Origin: Pseudarthrobacter sp. IC2-21
GTDB taxonomy: Bacteria; Actinomycetota; Actinomycetes; Actinomycetales; Micrococcaceae
DNA: 64,000 bases
Assembly: GCF_034048115.1 (NCBI RefSeq)
Contig: NZ_CP139145.1
Location: 2,232,001 to 2,296,000, forward strand
Direction: 5' to 3'
The notes beneath the pieces are model-generated. The model did no database searches and was not told where the DNA came from. It saw only the letters and a program-made list of their open reading frames with translations. A program made the position numbers and the translations under genes. This document shows positions 44,788 to 53,009 of this stretch, one piece after another; the first letter of the stretch is position 1, and each line of letters opens with the position of its first letter.

Positions 44788-46232
44788 TGCCCAGGACGCT
44801 GAGGTTTGTGCTGCTGGTGCTTGCCCTGCTGCTGGTAGGCAGCGGGCCGGCCGGGGCCGTCACGCCCACCGGCGTGGTGGTTGAGGACCGGGCCGGGGTG
44901 CTCGACCGCAACACCCTGATCCCGGCCATCTCCGGCATCGAATTCCATGAGCCCACCAAAGTGGCCATCTACACCTACAACGGGAGCGCCGCGGACAACC
45001 TGAACGAGGAGGTCCTCCGGTTCGCCCGCGCGGAGCACCCGGACTGGATCAGCCCCGACGGACAGAAATGGGCCGACGGTCTCTTCATCTTCGCGCTCGA
45101 TCCGGTGGGCCGGCACGTGGGCACGTACATGGGCGAGGACCGTAAGGTCTCCCTGGACCAGCGTGATGACATCCAGAACGCCGCAAAGGATCTCCTGCGC
45201 GACGCCCAATGGACGGACGGCACCATCGCCGGAGTGCGGCGCGGCGCCGAACTGATCAACCAGCCGTGGTACCAGTCTGCTGCCTTCGTGATCACAGCGT
45301 GGGTGGCCGGTGCACTGGCGGCGGCCGGAGCTGCCGCGTTGGTGATCGTGCGGGCCGTGACCCGGGCCGGCAGCCGCAAGGAGCTGGAAAGGGGCGACCG
45401 AAGCTACGCCAATGTCAGCACGGACCTGGACGTCACCGAATTGAATGCCAGCACCATCCCCGAGTCCTCCTCCTACGGAAGCAGTGTCCTGGAGAAGCAC
45501 CGCACCTTCCTTAACCGCTACAACGCCGCCACGGAGCTTTCGAACCGGGTGCACGCCCTGACACCGGGGGCGCTGAGCCGCCGGCCAAACCTCAAACTGG
45601 TCCGGGAGTACGCGGACGCGGCCGCCGAGTTGGATGCCCTGGATGACGTCATTGCCGACAGCAACGCGCTGCTGAACCGGCTGAGCAGCTGGCCAACGGC
45701 CTGGGACCGCCAGCTGGCACCCTTCCGCAGCGACCTCGCCGGACTCGAGCAGCTCCTGAGTAAGGGTCACGGTCAGGGCGATTCCGCCACGGCCGCGTCC
45801 CTGCGGCTCTTCCGCGATCAGAGCCTGGCGGACATCGAACGCTGGACCGCCCAACTCACAGACGGGGCCATAACACCCGAAGAAGCACTGGACCGCCTCC
45901 GTGATGCCCGCAGCCGCCTGTCGGACCTGCTCAGGCAGCACACCGAAACCGTGATCGCCGGGTACGCAAAGACCGAACGGGAGGCCACGCTCATGCGAAG
46001 GGGCATGGAAGAAGCACAGGAAGGTACTGACCGCCACCACCGCCGGACGTATGAACCCAGCATTCTGGGCACGGTCTACCCGTCCTACTATTTCTTCTCT
46101 GTCCCGGCCTTCAACTCCGGCCTCAACACCGGCGTGGGCAGCGTCAACTCCGCCAGGGGCGGCGGCGGAACCACAGGCTACGGGAGCAGCGGGGGAAGCT
46201 TCTCAGGCTCGGGAAGTTCTTCCGGTTTCTGA
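44787..46232 (+). CDS. TPM-domain-like membrane protein (DUF5129-type)
   Basis: A 481-aa protein with a signal peptide (LRFVLLVLALLLVGSGPAGA), an N-terminal TPM-like domain (about 25-160, DRAGVLDRNTLIPAISGI, DGLFIFALDPVGRHVGTYMGED), a membrane segment (about 168-195), a coiled-coil helical region (about 230-420) and a Gly/Ser-rich tail typical of TPM proteins. TPM domains occur in membrane-protein quality control and photosystem repair. It overlaps the preceding gene as TGATG. Confidence 0.78.
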   Translation: MPRTLRFVLLVLALLLVGSGPAGAVTPTGVVVEDRAGVLDRNTLIPAISGIEFHEPTKVAIYTYNGSAADNLNEEVLRFARAEHPDWISPDGQKWADGLFIFALDPVGRHVGTYMGEDRKVSLDQRDDIQNAAKDLLRDAQWTDGTIAGVRRGAELINQPWYQSAAFVITAWVAGALAAAGAAALVIVRAVTRAGSRKELERGDRSYANVSTDLDVTELNASTIPESSSYGSSVLEKHRTFLNRYNAATELSNRVHALTPGALSRRPNLKLVREYADAAAELDALDDVIADSNALLNRLSSWPTAWDRQLAPFRSDLAGLEQLLSKGHGQGDSATAASLRLFRDQSLADIERWTAQLTDGAITPEEALDRLRDARSRLSDLLRQHTETVIAGYAKTEREATLMRRGMEEAQEGTDRHHRRTYEPSILGTVYPSYYFFSVPAFNSGLNTGVGSVNSARGGGGTTGYGSSGGSFSGSGSSSGF

Positions 46233-46249
46233 GTGACTTTAGGCCCTAC
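46232..46249 (+). promoter_or_regulatory. DosR-like box upstream of first usp gene
   Basis: AGTGACTTTAGGCCCTAC: good right arm GGCCCTA and a WW centre TTTA. It begins at the stop of the TPM-like gene and lies about 70 bases before the usp ATG; CAGGCT near 46270 could be the -10. Confidence 0.6.
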
Positions 46250-46310
46250 ACGTCCGTTGCCCGGAGCCGCAGGCTGAAGAGCAGCAAGAGTCCAATGGAG
46301 GGAATTCGTT

Positions 46311-46775
46311 ATGACCGAGCCGGCATCAGATGGCGCCATCTTTGTGGTGGGGGTGGACGGATCGGAGGCGTCCGTGGAGGCGCTGCGGCAGGCCCAGCGG
46401 CTTGCCGCCCCCATCGGGGCGAAGATCCTGGCCACGGCCTACTGGGATGATCCGCAGGTTTATGCCGGATACGTGGCAATGGGAATAGACCGCTTCGAGG
46501 AACGCGTCATGATCGTCCTCAACGACGCCCTGCAACAGGCCTTCGGCGACACCACCCCGGCCAACGTGGTCCCGCGCGTCGTCCGGGGCCACCCCCGGGA
46601 CTCCCTCATCGATGCCAGCCGCCACGCGGACCTGATCGTTGTTGGCCGGCGTGGCCATGGCGGCTTCGGTGGCCTGCTCCTGGGCTCTGTCAGCTCAGCC
46701 TGTGTTGCCCATGCACACTGCCCCGTGCTGGTTGTGCACAGCCCCGACAAGAAAACGAAGGAAACCCAGCCGTGA
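46311..46775 (+). CDS. Universal stress protein (single domain)
   Basis: A 154-aa USP-fold protein. FVVGVDGSEASVEALRQA begins the first strand, and the ATP-binding GxxGxxxxxxxxxG(S/T) is visible in VGRRGHGGFGGLLLGSVSS. GGAGGGAA precedes the ATG at 46311. It overlaps the next USP gene by 4 bases. USPs of the mycobacterial dormancy regulon are similar. Confidence 0.9.
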   Translation: MTEPASDGAIFVVGVDGSEASVEALRQAQRLAAPIGAKILATAYWDDPQVYAGYVAMGIDRFEERVMIVLNDALQQAFGDTTPANVVPRVVRGHPRDSLIDASRHADLIVVGRRGHGGFGGLLLGSVSSACVAHAHCPVLVVHSPDKKTKETQP

Positions 46776-47626
46776 GATCCTCTAAACCCATTGCCGTCGC
46801 TACCAATGACTCGCCGCAAAGCCAGGCGGCGGTGGAGTGGGCTGCCCGCAGGGCCGCCGGCGCTGACCTGCCGCTGGTTATTCTGTACGTAGTTGATGAC
46901 CGGTGGGTGGCGGAACCCGTCCCGTGGACCGGGGAGCTGGTGAAGCGGGGCGAATCGCTGGTGGAATCCGCTGCCGGGCGGGTGCGGGACAAGTTTCCGG
47001 TTGAGCTCAGCACCAAAGTACTGGAGGGCGGAGTCTCCGGGTCGCTGCGAAAGTACTCCACGCAGGTTTCGATGCTGGTGGTCGGTTCAGGCTCCCCGCA
47101 TTTGGGCGGTTCCCTGACGGACCGTGCGCTCCAGGTCGCCGCCGCCGCGAAATGCCCGGTCGCCGTCGTTGGCGTCACGGGGGCTGAAGGCGGACAGGGC
47201 GTGGTGGTGGGGGTGGACGGATCGGAAGAGTCCACCCAGGCCGTGGCCTTTGCCGCCGCCGAGGCGGACCGGGAAGGCCAGGAGCTGACGGTGGTATACG
47301 CCATCTGGGAACCGGACAAGTGGGTCGACAGCGGAGCGCTCACCGAGACGCTGACCCAGCGCATAGAGGACGAGGAACAGATGGTGCTGGCCGAAACTGT
47401 GTCCGGCCTGCGCGAGGACTACCCCGATCTGGTGGTTCACAAGATTCTGGACACCAAGCGCGAACCGGCGGAAGCGCTGATCAAAGCCGCCGACGGCGCC
47501 CGAATGCTGGTTGTTGGCAGCCGGGGGCGGGGTGGTTTCAAACGCCTGCTCCTCGGTTCCACGGCTCATGCGGTCCTGACGCAGATTCCGTGCCCCACGG
47601 TCATCACCCCAATTCACCGCAAATAG
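46772..47626 (+). CDS. Universal stress protein (tandem domain)
   Basis: A 284-aa protein with two USP domains (about 1-140 and 145-284). The first has a degenerate nucleotide loop (VVGSGSPHLGGSLTDRA) and the second a complete one (VVGSRGRGGFKRLLLGSTAH), so only the second probably binds ATP. The start is a GTG at 46772 overlapping the previous stop (GTGA). Confidence 0.88.
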   Translation: MRSSKPIAVATNDSPQSQAAVEWAARRAAGADLPLVILYVVDDRWVAEPVPWTGELVKRGESLVESAAGRVRDKFPVELSTKVLEGGVSGSLRKYSTQVSMLVVGSGSPHLGGSLTDRALQVAAAAKCPVAVVGVTGAEGGQGVVVGVDGSEESTQAVAFAAAEADREGQELTVVYAIWEPDKWVDSGALTETLTQRIEDEEQMVLAETVSGLREDYPDLVVHKILDTKREPAEALIKAADGARMLVVGSRGRGGFKRLLLGSTAHAVLTQIPCPTVITPIHRK

Positions 47627-47650
47627 CGCCGGACGTAGTAGCCTGCGAGC

Positions 47651-48109
47651 ATGCATAGCGACACTTCGGGACCCGCAACGGAAGTCCTCAACGTACATGA
47701 CTGCTGGAAGTACCTCCGCTCAGCCTCGGTCTGCCGGGTTGCGCTGATCCGCAACGGTGAACCGGAAATCTTTCCCGTCAACTATGTGCCCGATAACGGC
47801 ACCGTGGTATTCCGCACCGGATCGGGAACCAAGCTGGATGCGGTTCTGGGCGGCGGCTCCGTCGTGCTCGAAGCCGACGGACTGAACACTTACGGCACCA
47901 TCGCCTGGAGCGTCGTCGTGAAGGGCACAGCGGCGGTTGTGGACTCGCCGGAGGACTTTCAGGAGGCCGCCGACGCCGGGCTCTCACCCTGGGAAACCGG
48001 CATCAAGGACCATCTGGTGCGGGTGACGCCCTCAGAGGTCAGCGGACGGCGTTTTGTGATCAATCCCCCGGCGCGCTGGTGGCCGCCGCTGGACGCCGGA
48101 CGGCCTTAG
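47651..48109 (+). CDS. PNPOx-fold flavin-binding protein, copy 1
   Basis: A 152-aa protein of the pyridoxamine 5'-phosphate oxidase-like split-barrel family: VHDCWKYLRSASVCRVAL, EIFPVNYVPDNGTVVFRTGSG, AWSVVVKGTA, SGRRFVINPP. It is related to two other genes in the window (52535 and 59682). Such proteins usually bind FMN or F420 and may reduce quinones or heme-type substrates. The stop overlaps the stop of the convergent DUF4389 gene by 4 bases. Confidence 0.85.
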   Translation: MHSDTSGPATEVLNVHDCWKYLRSASVCRVALIRNGEPEIFPVNYVPDNGTVVFRTGSGTKLDAVLGGGSVVLEADGLNTYGTIAWSVVVKGTAAVVDSPEDFQEAADAGLSPWETGIKDHLVRVTPSEVSGRRFVINPPARWWPPLDAGRP

Positions 48110-49659
48110 GCGCGTGTTGTAGGGTCCGACGGCGGCGCGAGGCTTCCCGGCGGCACCGGGCCCTCCAAGGGAACGTACCCGCGCTCGCCGGGATCCCGGG
48201 CACCCTGGTCGAGACGGAACGGCGGGTATTCGTCGCGCATGAGGGCCACGTAGGCGATGACCCGGTAGATCCAGCGGTTGAAGCCCATGAGCAGATCGAA
48301 CAGGGGCCGCTGGTACCTGCCGGTGAACAACAGGATGATGGCCGCAACCAGAACCAGGAAACCAAACAAGGAAATGCCGGTTGCCGTCTCGTACCTGATT
48401 CCGGGGTTCCGGGGGTCGTTCCAGCGGACCGTGCTCGCGCCGGTCAGCGCTCCGATAATGATCAGGTGCGGGAGGGCAAGAAGCCAGCTCTTAACCAGCA
48501 CGAGACCGCGGGATAGACGCTCCGGATATTCGACGTCAAAGTCAGCCGGATAGTCCGTCCTGGCCAGCGTGAACGGCGGGTATTTGTCCGTCCCCAGCGC
48601 CGAATAGGCATAGAAGGACACCCGCCAGCTCCACCGCAGGACCCCCACGTTGAAGTCGAACAGGGCACCGGGAAAGCGTCCCGTAAACAGGATGGCGAAC
48701 CAGGCAATGATTGTCACCACAACAAACGCGAACCACAGAAAAAACAGCAGGACAAAGTGCGGGATGGCCAGGAACCACTTCACCAGCCACAGACCCCTGG
48801 ATAGCACAGGGTCAAGTTCGCCCCGAAGCCGCGAAGGATAGGGCCGAAGCTCGGCGCCGGCCTGGACCTGGGCGGCCTGATTACCCCCGGGCTGCGCGCT
48901 CACGGACTGATCTGGCCGTTCCTGAGGGGGTCCGGAGGCTACAGGACCGGAATACGCCCCGGGCACCGGAGCCGACGGCCCGGCAGCATGGCGCCCCAGC
49001 CCCCGGGCGCCGAAGATCAGGAGCGGCACACCGAGGACAAGCAGGATGGCGCCTGCTGCAAGCAGTCCCGCAGCGATGGGACCGAACAGTTCGGACCGGA
49101 ACCCGGCCTGCAGATCCGTTGAGACGCCAGGGCTGGCATCGGCATTCATCACCACCACGGACCAGTCTCCGGCAGCTATCTTCCAATCCAGGTTCCGTTC
49201 GCCGCTGCCGGAAGCCGAGGCTACCCAGAACGTCTGTTCTGCCGGAGCTGCCAGCGGCTTTGTCCCCTGCACCTCGCGGTACTCGGTTCGGAACGGCCGG
49301 AACCTCACCTCCCGCAGTTCGGAGTAGTTGGCGCCGGAAAGATAGCGTTCAACATCGCTTCTGGCCGCAATGCCGACAAAGACGTCTTTTCCGGGGCTGC
49401 CGGACGACGCCGTGATCCGGATGCTGCCCACGTCGAACGGCAGCGGTTCCGGGTACGTGTCGCCGCGGATACTGTCGGCCCGCGCGGAGACTATGGCCGA
49501 TGAGTCCACGGCGAAGCGTTCCCGCGGAGAGGTGAGGTAGCCGCCGTCGTTCTGGAGGGAATTGACCCAGGACGTTGCTATGCCGCCGAACAGAAGTCCC
49601 GCACCCAGCATCGAAAACAGGATCCCCACGATGAGCATGGTGATTGAACGGGCTTTCAT
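48106..49659 (-). CDS. DUF4389 membrane protein
   Basis: A 517-aa membrane protein. Residues 1-30 are a signal anchor, 31-190 an exposed domain, then a membrane helix (about 195-220), a Pro/Gln-rich linker and two DUF4389 units (about 290-400 and 400-500), each with WLVKWFLAIPHFVLLFFLW-like and GRFPGALFDFNVGVLRW/GRYQRPLFDLLMGFNRWIYR segments. Function unknown. Start ATG 49659 has GGAAGGA seven bases upstream. A DosR-like box lies about 100 bases upstream of the start. Confidence 0.82.
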   Translation of the reverse strand: MKARSITMLIVGILFSMLGAGLLFGGIATSWVNSLQNDGGYLTSPRERFAVDSSAIVSARADSIRGDTYPEPLPFDVGSIRITASSGSPGKDVFVGIAARSDVERYLSGANYSELREVRFRPFRTEYREVQGTKPLAAPAEQTFWVASASGSGERNLDWKIAAGDWSVVVMNADASPGVSTDLQAGFRSELFGPIAAGLLAAGAILLVLGVPLLIFGARGLGRHAAGPSAPVPGAYSGPVASGPPQERPDQSVSAQPGGNQAAQVQAGAELRPYPSRLRGELDPVLSRGLWLVKWFLAIPHFVLLFFLWFAFVVVTIIAWFAILFTGRFPGALFDFNVGVLRWSWRVSFYAYSALGTDKYPPFTLARTDYPADFDVEYPERLSRGLVLVKSWLLALPHLIIIGALTGASTVRWNDPRNPGIRYETATGISLFGFLVLVAAIILLFTGRYQRPLFDLLMGFNRWIYRVIAYVALMRDEYPPFRLDQGARDPGERGYVPLEGPVPPGSLAPPSDPTTRA

Positions 49660-49749
49660 GGGAGTCCTTCCGTCGCAGCAACAACGTGGCTCCGCACCCC
49701 CTGCCGTGCGCTGAGTCCCTACCAGCGTTGTGCCGGGACGTCCGCACCG

Positions 49750-49767
49750 GTAGGGCCAAAGGTCATA
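49750..49767. promoter_or_regulatory. DosR-like box between DUF4389 gene and response regulator gene
   Basis: Plus strand GTAGGGCCAAAGGTCATA; minus strand TATGACCTTTGGCCCTAC. The minus-strand reading faces the DUF4389 gene (start 49659) and fits the local consensus. Which of the two divergent genes it controls is not clear from sequence. Confidence 0.5.
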
Positions 49768-49911
49768 ACTGGAAGCTCCCCCCACTCCCCGATGGCCTGC
49801 CTTGGGGCCGTTGGACCCTTGTGGCGGCACCGCCCGTCCTAAAGAATGATTCAGGCGCAAGCACAGCACTCCCGTCCGGGTTGGCGCGGGGGGCGCAGAA
49901 GGGATCACACT

Positions 49912-50589
49912 ATGAACGCCTCAGCAGCATCCGATCACGGCGTTGGATTGCCGGACGACGGGATCCGGGTGTTCATCCTGGACGACCACGAACTGGTGCG
50001 CCGCGGCCTGGAGGACCTTCTGGAAAGCGAAGGTTTCGTGGTGGTGGGCATGTCCGGTTCCGCCGCCGAAGCGGCCCGCAGGATTCCTGCGCTGCGTCCT
50101 GATGTGGCGATCCTTGACGCGCGCCTGCCGGACGGCACCGGGATCGAGGTCTGCCGCGATGTGCATTCCGTTGATGAGACCATCAACTGCCTGATCCTCA
50201 CCAGCTACGACGACGAGCAGGCACTTCGCGGCGCCGTGCTCGCCGGAGCCGCAGGGTACGTGCTGAAGGAGATCGCGGGTTCAGACCTGATCGGAGCACT
50301 CCGCCGGGCCGCCAGGGGAGAATCCCTGTTCGATGCCGACCTGAAGGCCAGGATCGTTCAGGGCCTTGCCGAGCCGGAGCGGGTGGATCCCAGGATCGCG
50401 GGGCTGACCAACCAGGAACGCCGGGTGCTGGAGTTCATCGGTGAGGGCCTCACCAACCGCCAGATCGGCGAGCGCATGATGCTTGCCGAGAAGACCGTCA
50501 AAAACTACGTCTCATCCCTGCTTGCGAAATTGGGGTTTGAACGGCGCACCCAGGCAGCCGTCCATGTGGCGCAGCATCGCGACCAGTAG
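49912..50589 (+). CDS. DosR/DevR-like NarL-family response regulator
   Basis: A 225-aa regulator. The receiver domain has the acidic DD pair in ILDDHELVRRGL, the phosphoacceptor in VAILDARLPDG (about D69), Thr/Ser in ILTSYDD and Lys in VLKEI. The LuxR-type helix-turn-helix is GLTNRQIGERMMLAEKTVKNYVSSLLAKLGFERRTQAAV, in which AEKTVKNYVS, the recognition helix, matches mycobacterial DosR. ATG at 49912. It converges on the kinase gene, a difference from Mycobacterium where the two are co-transcribed. A DosR-type box set in the region fits this regulator. Confidence 0.93.
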   Translation: MNASAASDHGVGLPDDGIRVFILDDHELVRRGLEDLLESEGFVVVGMSGSAAEAARRIPALRPDVAILDARLPDGTGIEVCRDVHSVDETINCLILTSYDDEQALRGAVLAGAAGYVLKEIAGSDLIGALRRAARGESLFDADLKARIVQGLAEPERVDPRIAGLTNQERRVLEFIGEGLTNRQIGERMMLAEKTVKNYVSSLLAKLGFERRTQAAVHVAQHRDQ

Positions 50590-50640
50590 CATCCTGCAGC
50601 GGGAGACCGCAGCCGGTTGGCCGTGCAACACCGCGCGGGC

Positions 50641-52356
50641 CTAAAAGACAGGGGCCTTCCAGGTCAGCGCCGTGCCGGTCTCGGGGGAACTGGTGACCTC
50701 GAAGGTGCCGCCGAGCTTGTTGGCCCGGTGCTGCATGTTGGTCATTCCGTTGCCGGGCGTGCGGACGCTGAAGCCGGCGCCGTTGTCCTGGACCCGGACG
50801 TACACAAATCCGTCGTCGACCGAGACGGAGACGCGAATGGAATCGGCTCCCGAATGCCGGACGGCGTTGCTGAGCCCTTCCGTGACGACGGCCAGGATGT
50901 TTGCCGCCGTTTCCTCGTCCCTGATCGCGTCGATAGGTCCGGTGAGCGTCAGCCGGGGCACAAACCGAAGCGACCTTGCAGCGCTGCGGACCGCCTGCAG
51001 CACACGGCTGCTGAGAAGTTCCTTCTCCGTGGTGGCGCCGTTCAGGGAGTAGATGGTGTTGCGCAGCTCCCTGATCACCTCATCCAGTTCGGCGGTCACC
51101 GTCTGAAGGGTCCGCGCGGCCTGCTCGCCCGTTATCAGGCGCCGCAGGCTCTGGATGCTGAGGCCGGCGGCAAAGAGCCGTTGGATAACCAGGTCATGGA
51201 GATCGCGGGCGATCCTGTCGCGGTCAGTGAATACCGCCAGCTGCTCACGCATCCGGTGGGCCCGGGCCAATTCGAGGGCCAGGGCCACATGTGAACCGAA
51301 CACGGCGCCCATTTCAACGTCGGTCTTACTGAACATTCCCGCCGAACCTTCACGTGCCAGGACGAGCAGTCCGTGATGGGTGCCCCGGGCCCGGAGGTCC
51401 ACCACCAAGAGCCGGCCATCAGCCGGCACTGGCCCCCCGCTGAGGGCCGCCGAGGCGTCTTCAATCACGGCCGCCTGGCCTGCGGCCAGGACCGCTTTCA
51501 CCTCCCCGGGATCAAACAGCGACAGCCGGCCGGTCCACTCCAGGGCGGTACTTCCGGCAGCTCCGGCCACGCGGAACAGTTTGGAATCCTCTTCCGGGAC
51601 GAGGATCAGGGCGAGGGCGGCACTGGACTCCTGAAGTGCCCGTGCGGCGATCATGTCCAGCCCGTCGTCCTGGCTGACGGGGGCAGCTTCGTCGTCCATC
51701 ACCTTGCCGGTCACGTCCATGCATGCCTGAAGCCAGGCCGTTCTGCGCCGGGCGTCATCGTAAAGCCTGGCATTTTCGATGGCGACGCCGGCCGCGGCGG
51801 CGAACGCCTCCGCGAGGCCTTCATCCTCGTCCGTGAAGTCGCCTCCGCCCTTCTTCTGGGTGAGGTAGAGATTGCCGAACACTGAATCCCGCACCCGGAT
51901 GGGTACCCCGAGGAACGACTTCATCTGCGGGTGATGCCGGGGGAACCCGTAGGCATCCGGATGCTGGCTGAGATCATGCAGCCGCAGCGGTTTGGGGTCC
52001 CGGATCAGTAAGCCAAGAACACCATGGCCGGTGGGGAGGGGGCCGATCCTGCGGGCGAGGTCGTCGTCGATGCCCACGGTGATGAAGTGGCTCAGGCCCT
52101 GGTCGCTGCCAATGACGCCCAGTGCTCCGTAATCGGCTTCCAGCAGGTGGCACGCTGAGCTGACCACCCGGAGCAGTACGGCCTCCAGGCTTAGGTCCTC
52201 GGCGAGTGCCACCACAGCGTTCAGCAGCCCGCGCATCCGCTGCTGGGCGCTCGCCAGCTCCCCGGCACGATCTACAAAGTCGTTGAGAAGTTCGTCCATG
52301 CGGGAGGTAGCAACTGGTTCCGGAACACTGGTGGACTGCCGGACGGATTCACTCAC
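50641..52356 (-). CDS. DosS/DosT-like GAF sensor histidine kinase
   Basis: A 571-aa kinase with two GAF domains (about residues 50-200 and 220-365) and a HisKA_3-HATPase core (RIARDLHDLVIQRLF, His about 389; N-box EGLSNAVRHSG; G-box DNGAGF). GAF-A is closest to mycobacterial DosS/DosT: IGPLPTGHGVLGLLIRDPKPLRL and GFPRHHPQMKSFLGVP, in which the second His (about 144) lines up with the heme ligand. It should therefore sense O2, NO, CO or redox state through heme. The GTG at 52356 with GGAAGGCGG upstream is preferred to the open start at 52410. Confidence 0.92.
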   Translation of the reverse strand: MSESVRQSTSVPEPVATSRMDELLNDFVDRAGELASAQQRMRGLLNAVVALAEDLSLEAVLLRVVSSACHLLEADYGALGVIGSDQGLSHFITVGIDDDLARRIGPLPTGHGVLGLLIRDPKPLRLHDLSQHPDAYGFPRHHPQMKSFLGVPIRVRDSVFGNLYLTQKKGGGDFTDEDEGLAEAFAAAAGVAIENARLYDDARRRTAWLQACMDVTGKVMDDEAAPVSQDDGLDMIAARALQESSAALALILVPEEDSKLFRVAGAAGSTALEWTGRLSLFDPGEVKAVLAAGQAAVIEDASAALSGGPVPADGRLLVVDLRARGTHHGLLVLAREGSAGMFSKTDVEMGAVFGSHVALALELARAHRMREQLAVFTDRDRIARDLHDLVIQRLFAAGLSIQSLRRLITGEQAARTLQTVTAELDEVIRELRNTIYSLNGATTEKELLSSRVLQAVRSAARSLRFVPRLTLTGPIDAIRDEETAANILAVVTEGLSNAVRHSGADSIRVSVSVDDGFVYVRVQDNGAGFSVRTPGNGMTNMQHRANKLGGTFEVTSSPETGTALTWKAPVF

Positions 52357-52483
52357 CGAAACCGCCTTCCGCGGTGTTTGACGCACACACAATTCGTCAC
52401 GCTCACGCAAGTGGACCGGCTGCAGCAGTCGAACACAGAATACGCCTCCCTGAGTATTTCCTCCATGCCCGCGGGCCGTCTTA

Positions 52484-52501
52484 GGGGTCTTTGTGCCCTA
52501 G
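52484..52501 (+). promoter_or_regulatory. DosR-like box and leaderless promoter of PNPOx copy 2
   Basis: GGGGTCTTTGTGCCCTAG lies with its centre 43 bases before the ATG at 52535. A -10 hexamer TATGCT (52522-52527) ends 7 bases before that ATG, so the transcript is probably leaderless and the box sits near -43, where DosR activates. The divergent kinase gene begins 128 bases away on the other side. Confidence 0.65.
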
Positions 52502-52534
52502 GTCCCCCACCATACCGACCCTATGCTCTTGGGC

Positions 52535-53002
52535 ATGACCACAGATGCATCGATTCCCGAAACCGCCCAACTGCCCACTGAGGAGTGCTGGCGGCTGCTG
52601 CGCGGCACTTCCGTGGGGCGCCTGGCTGTTTGGGTGCAGGACCATCCCGAGATCTTTCCCATCAACTACAAAGTCCACCAGGAATCGCTGGTCTTCCGGA
52701 CCGGTGCCGGCACCAAGCTGGCATCGGCGCTGGGCAAGATGGTGGCGCTTGAGGCAGATGGTGCTGACACGGATTCGGGCGTCGCGTGGAGTGTGGTGGT
52801 GAAAGGGTCAGCCACGGCGCTGCCCAACACGCCCGAGGTGGTGGCCTCCCTTGGGCACCTGCTCTTTCCCTGGGAGACCGGCCGGAAGGACCACTTCCTG
52901 CGCATTGTGCCGGAAGAAGTAAGCGGACGGCGCTTCCGGATTTCCGCGCCGCTCACCTGGGGCGGTTCGCTGGACGAGGCCACCCGCGCCGGTTTGGAGT
53001 GA
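52535..53002 (+). CDS. PNPOx-fold flavin-binding protein, copy 2
   Basis: A 155-aa paralog of the 47651 gene: EECWRLLRGTSVGRLAVW, EIFPINYKVHQESLVFRTGAG, AWSVVVKGSA, SGRRFRISAP. Probably binds a flavin cofactor. I prefer the ATG at 52535 to that at 52523 since the promoter -10 overlaps the latter. The zinc alcohol dehydrogenase follows after 7 bases. Confidence 0.87.
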   Translation: MTTDASIPETAQLPTEECWRLLRGTSVGRLAVWVQDHPEIFPINYKVHQESLVFRTGAGTKLASALGKMVALEADGADTDSGVAWSVVVKGSATALPNTPEVVASLGHLLFPWETGRKDHFLRIVPEEVSGRRFRISAPLTWGGSLDEATRAGLE

Positions 53003-53009
53003 CCTTTCC

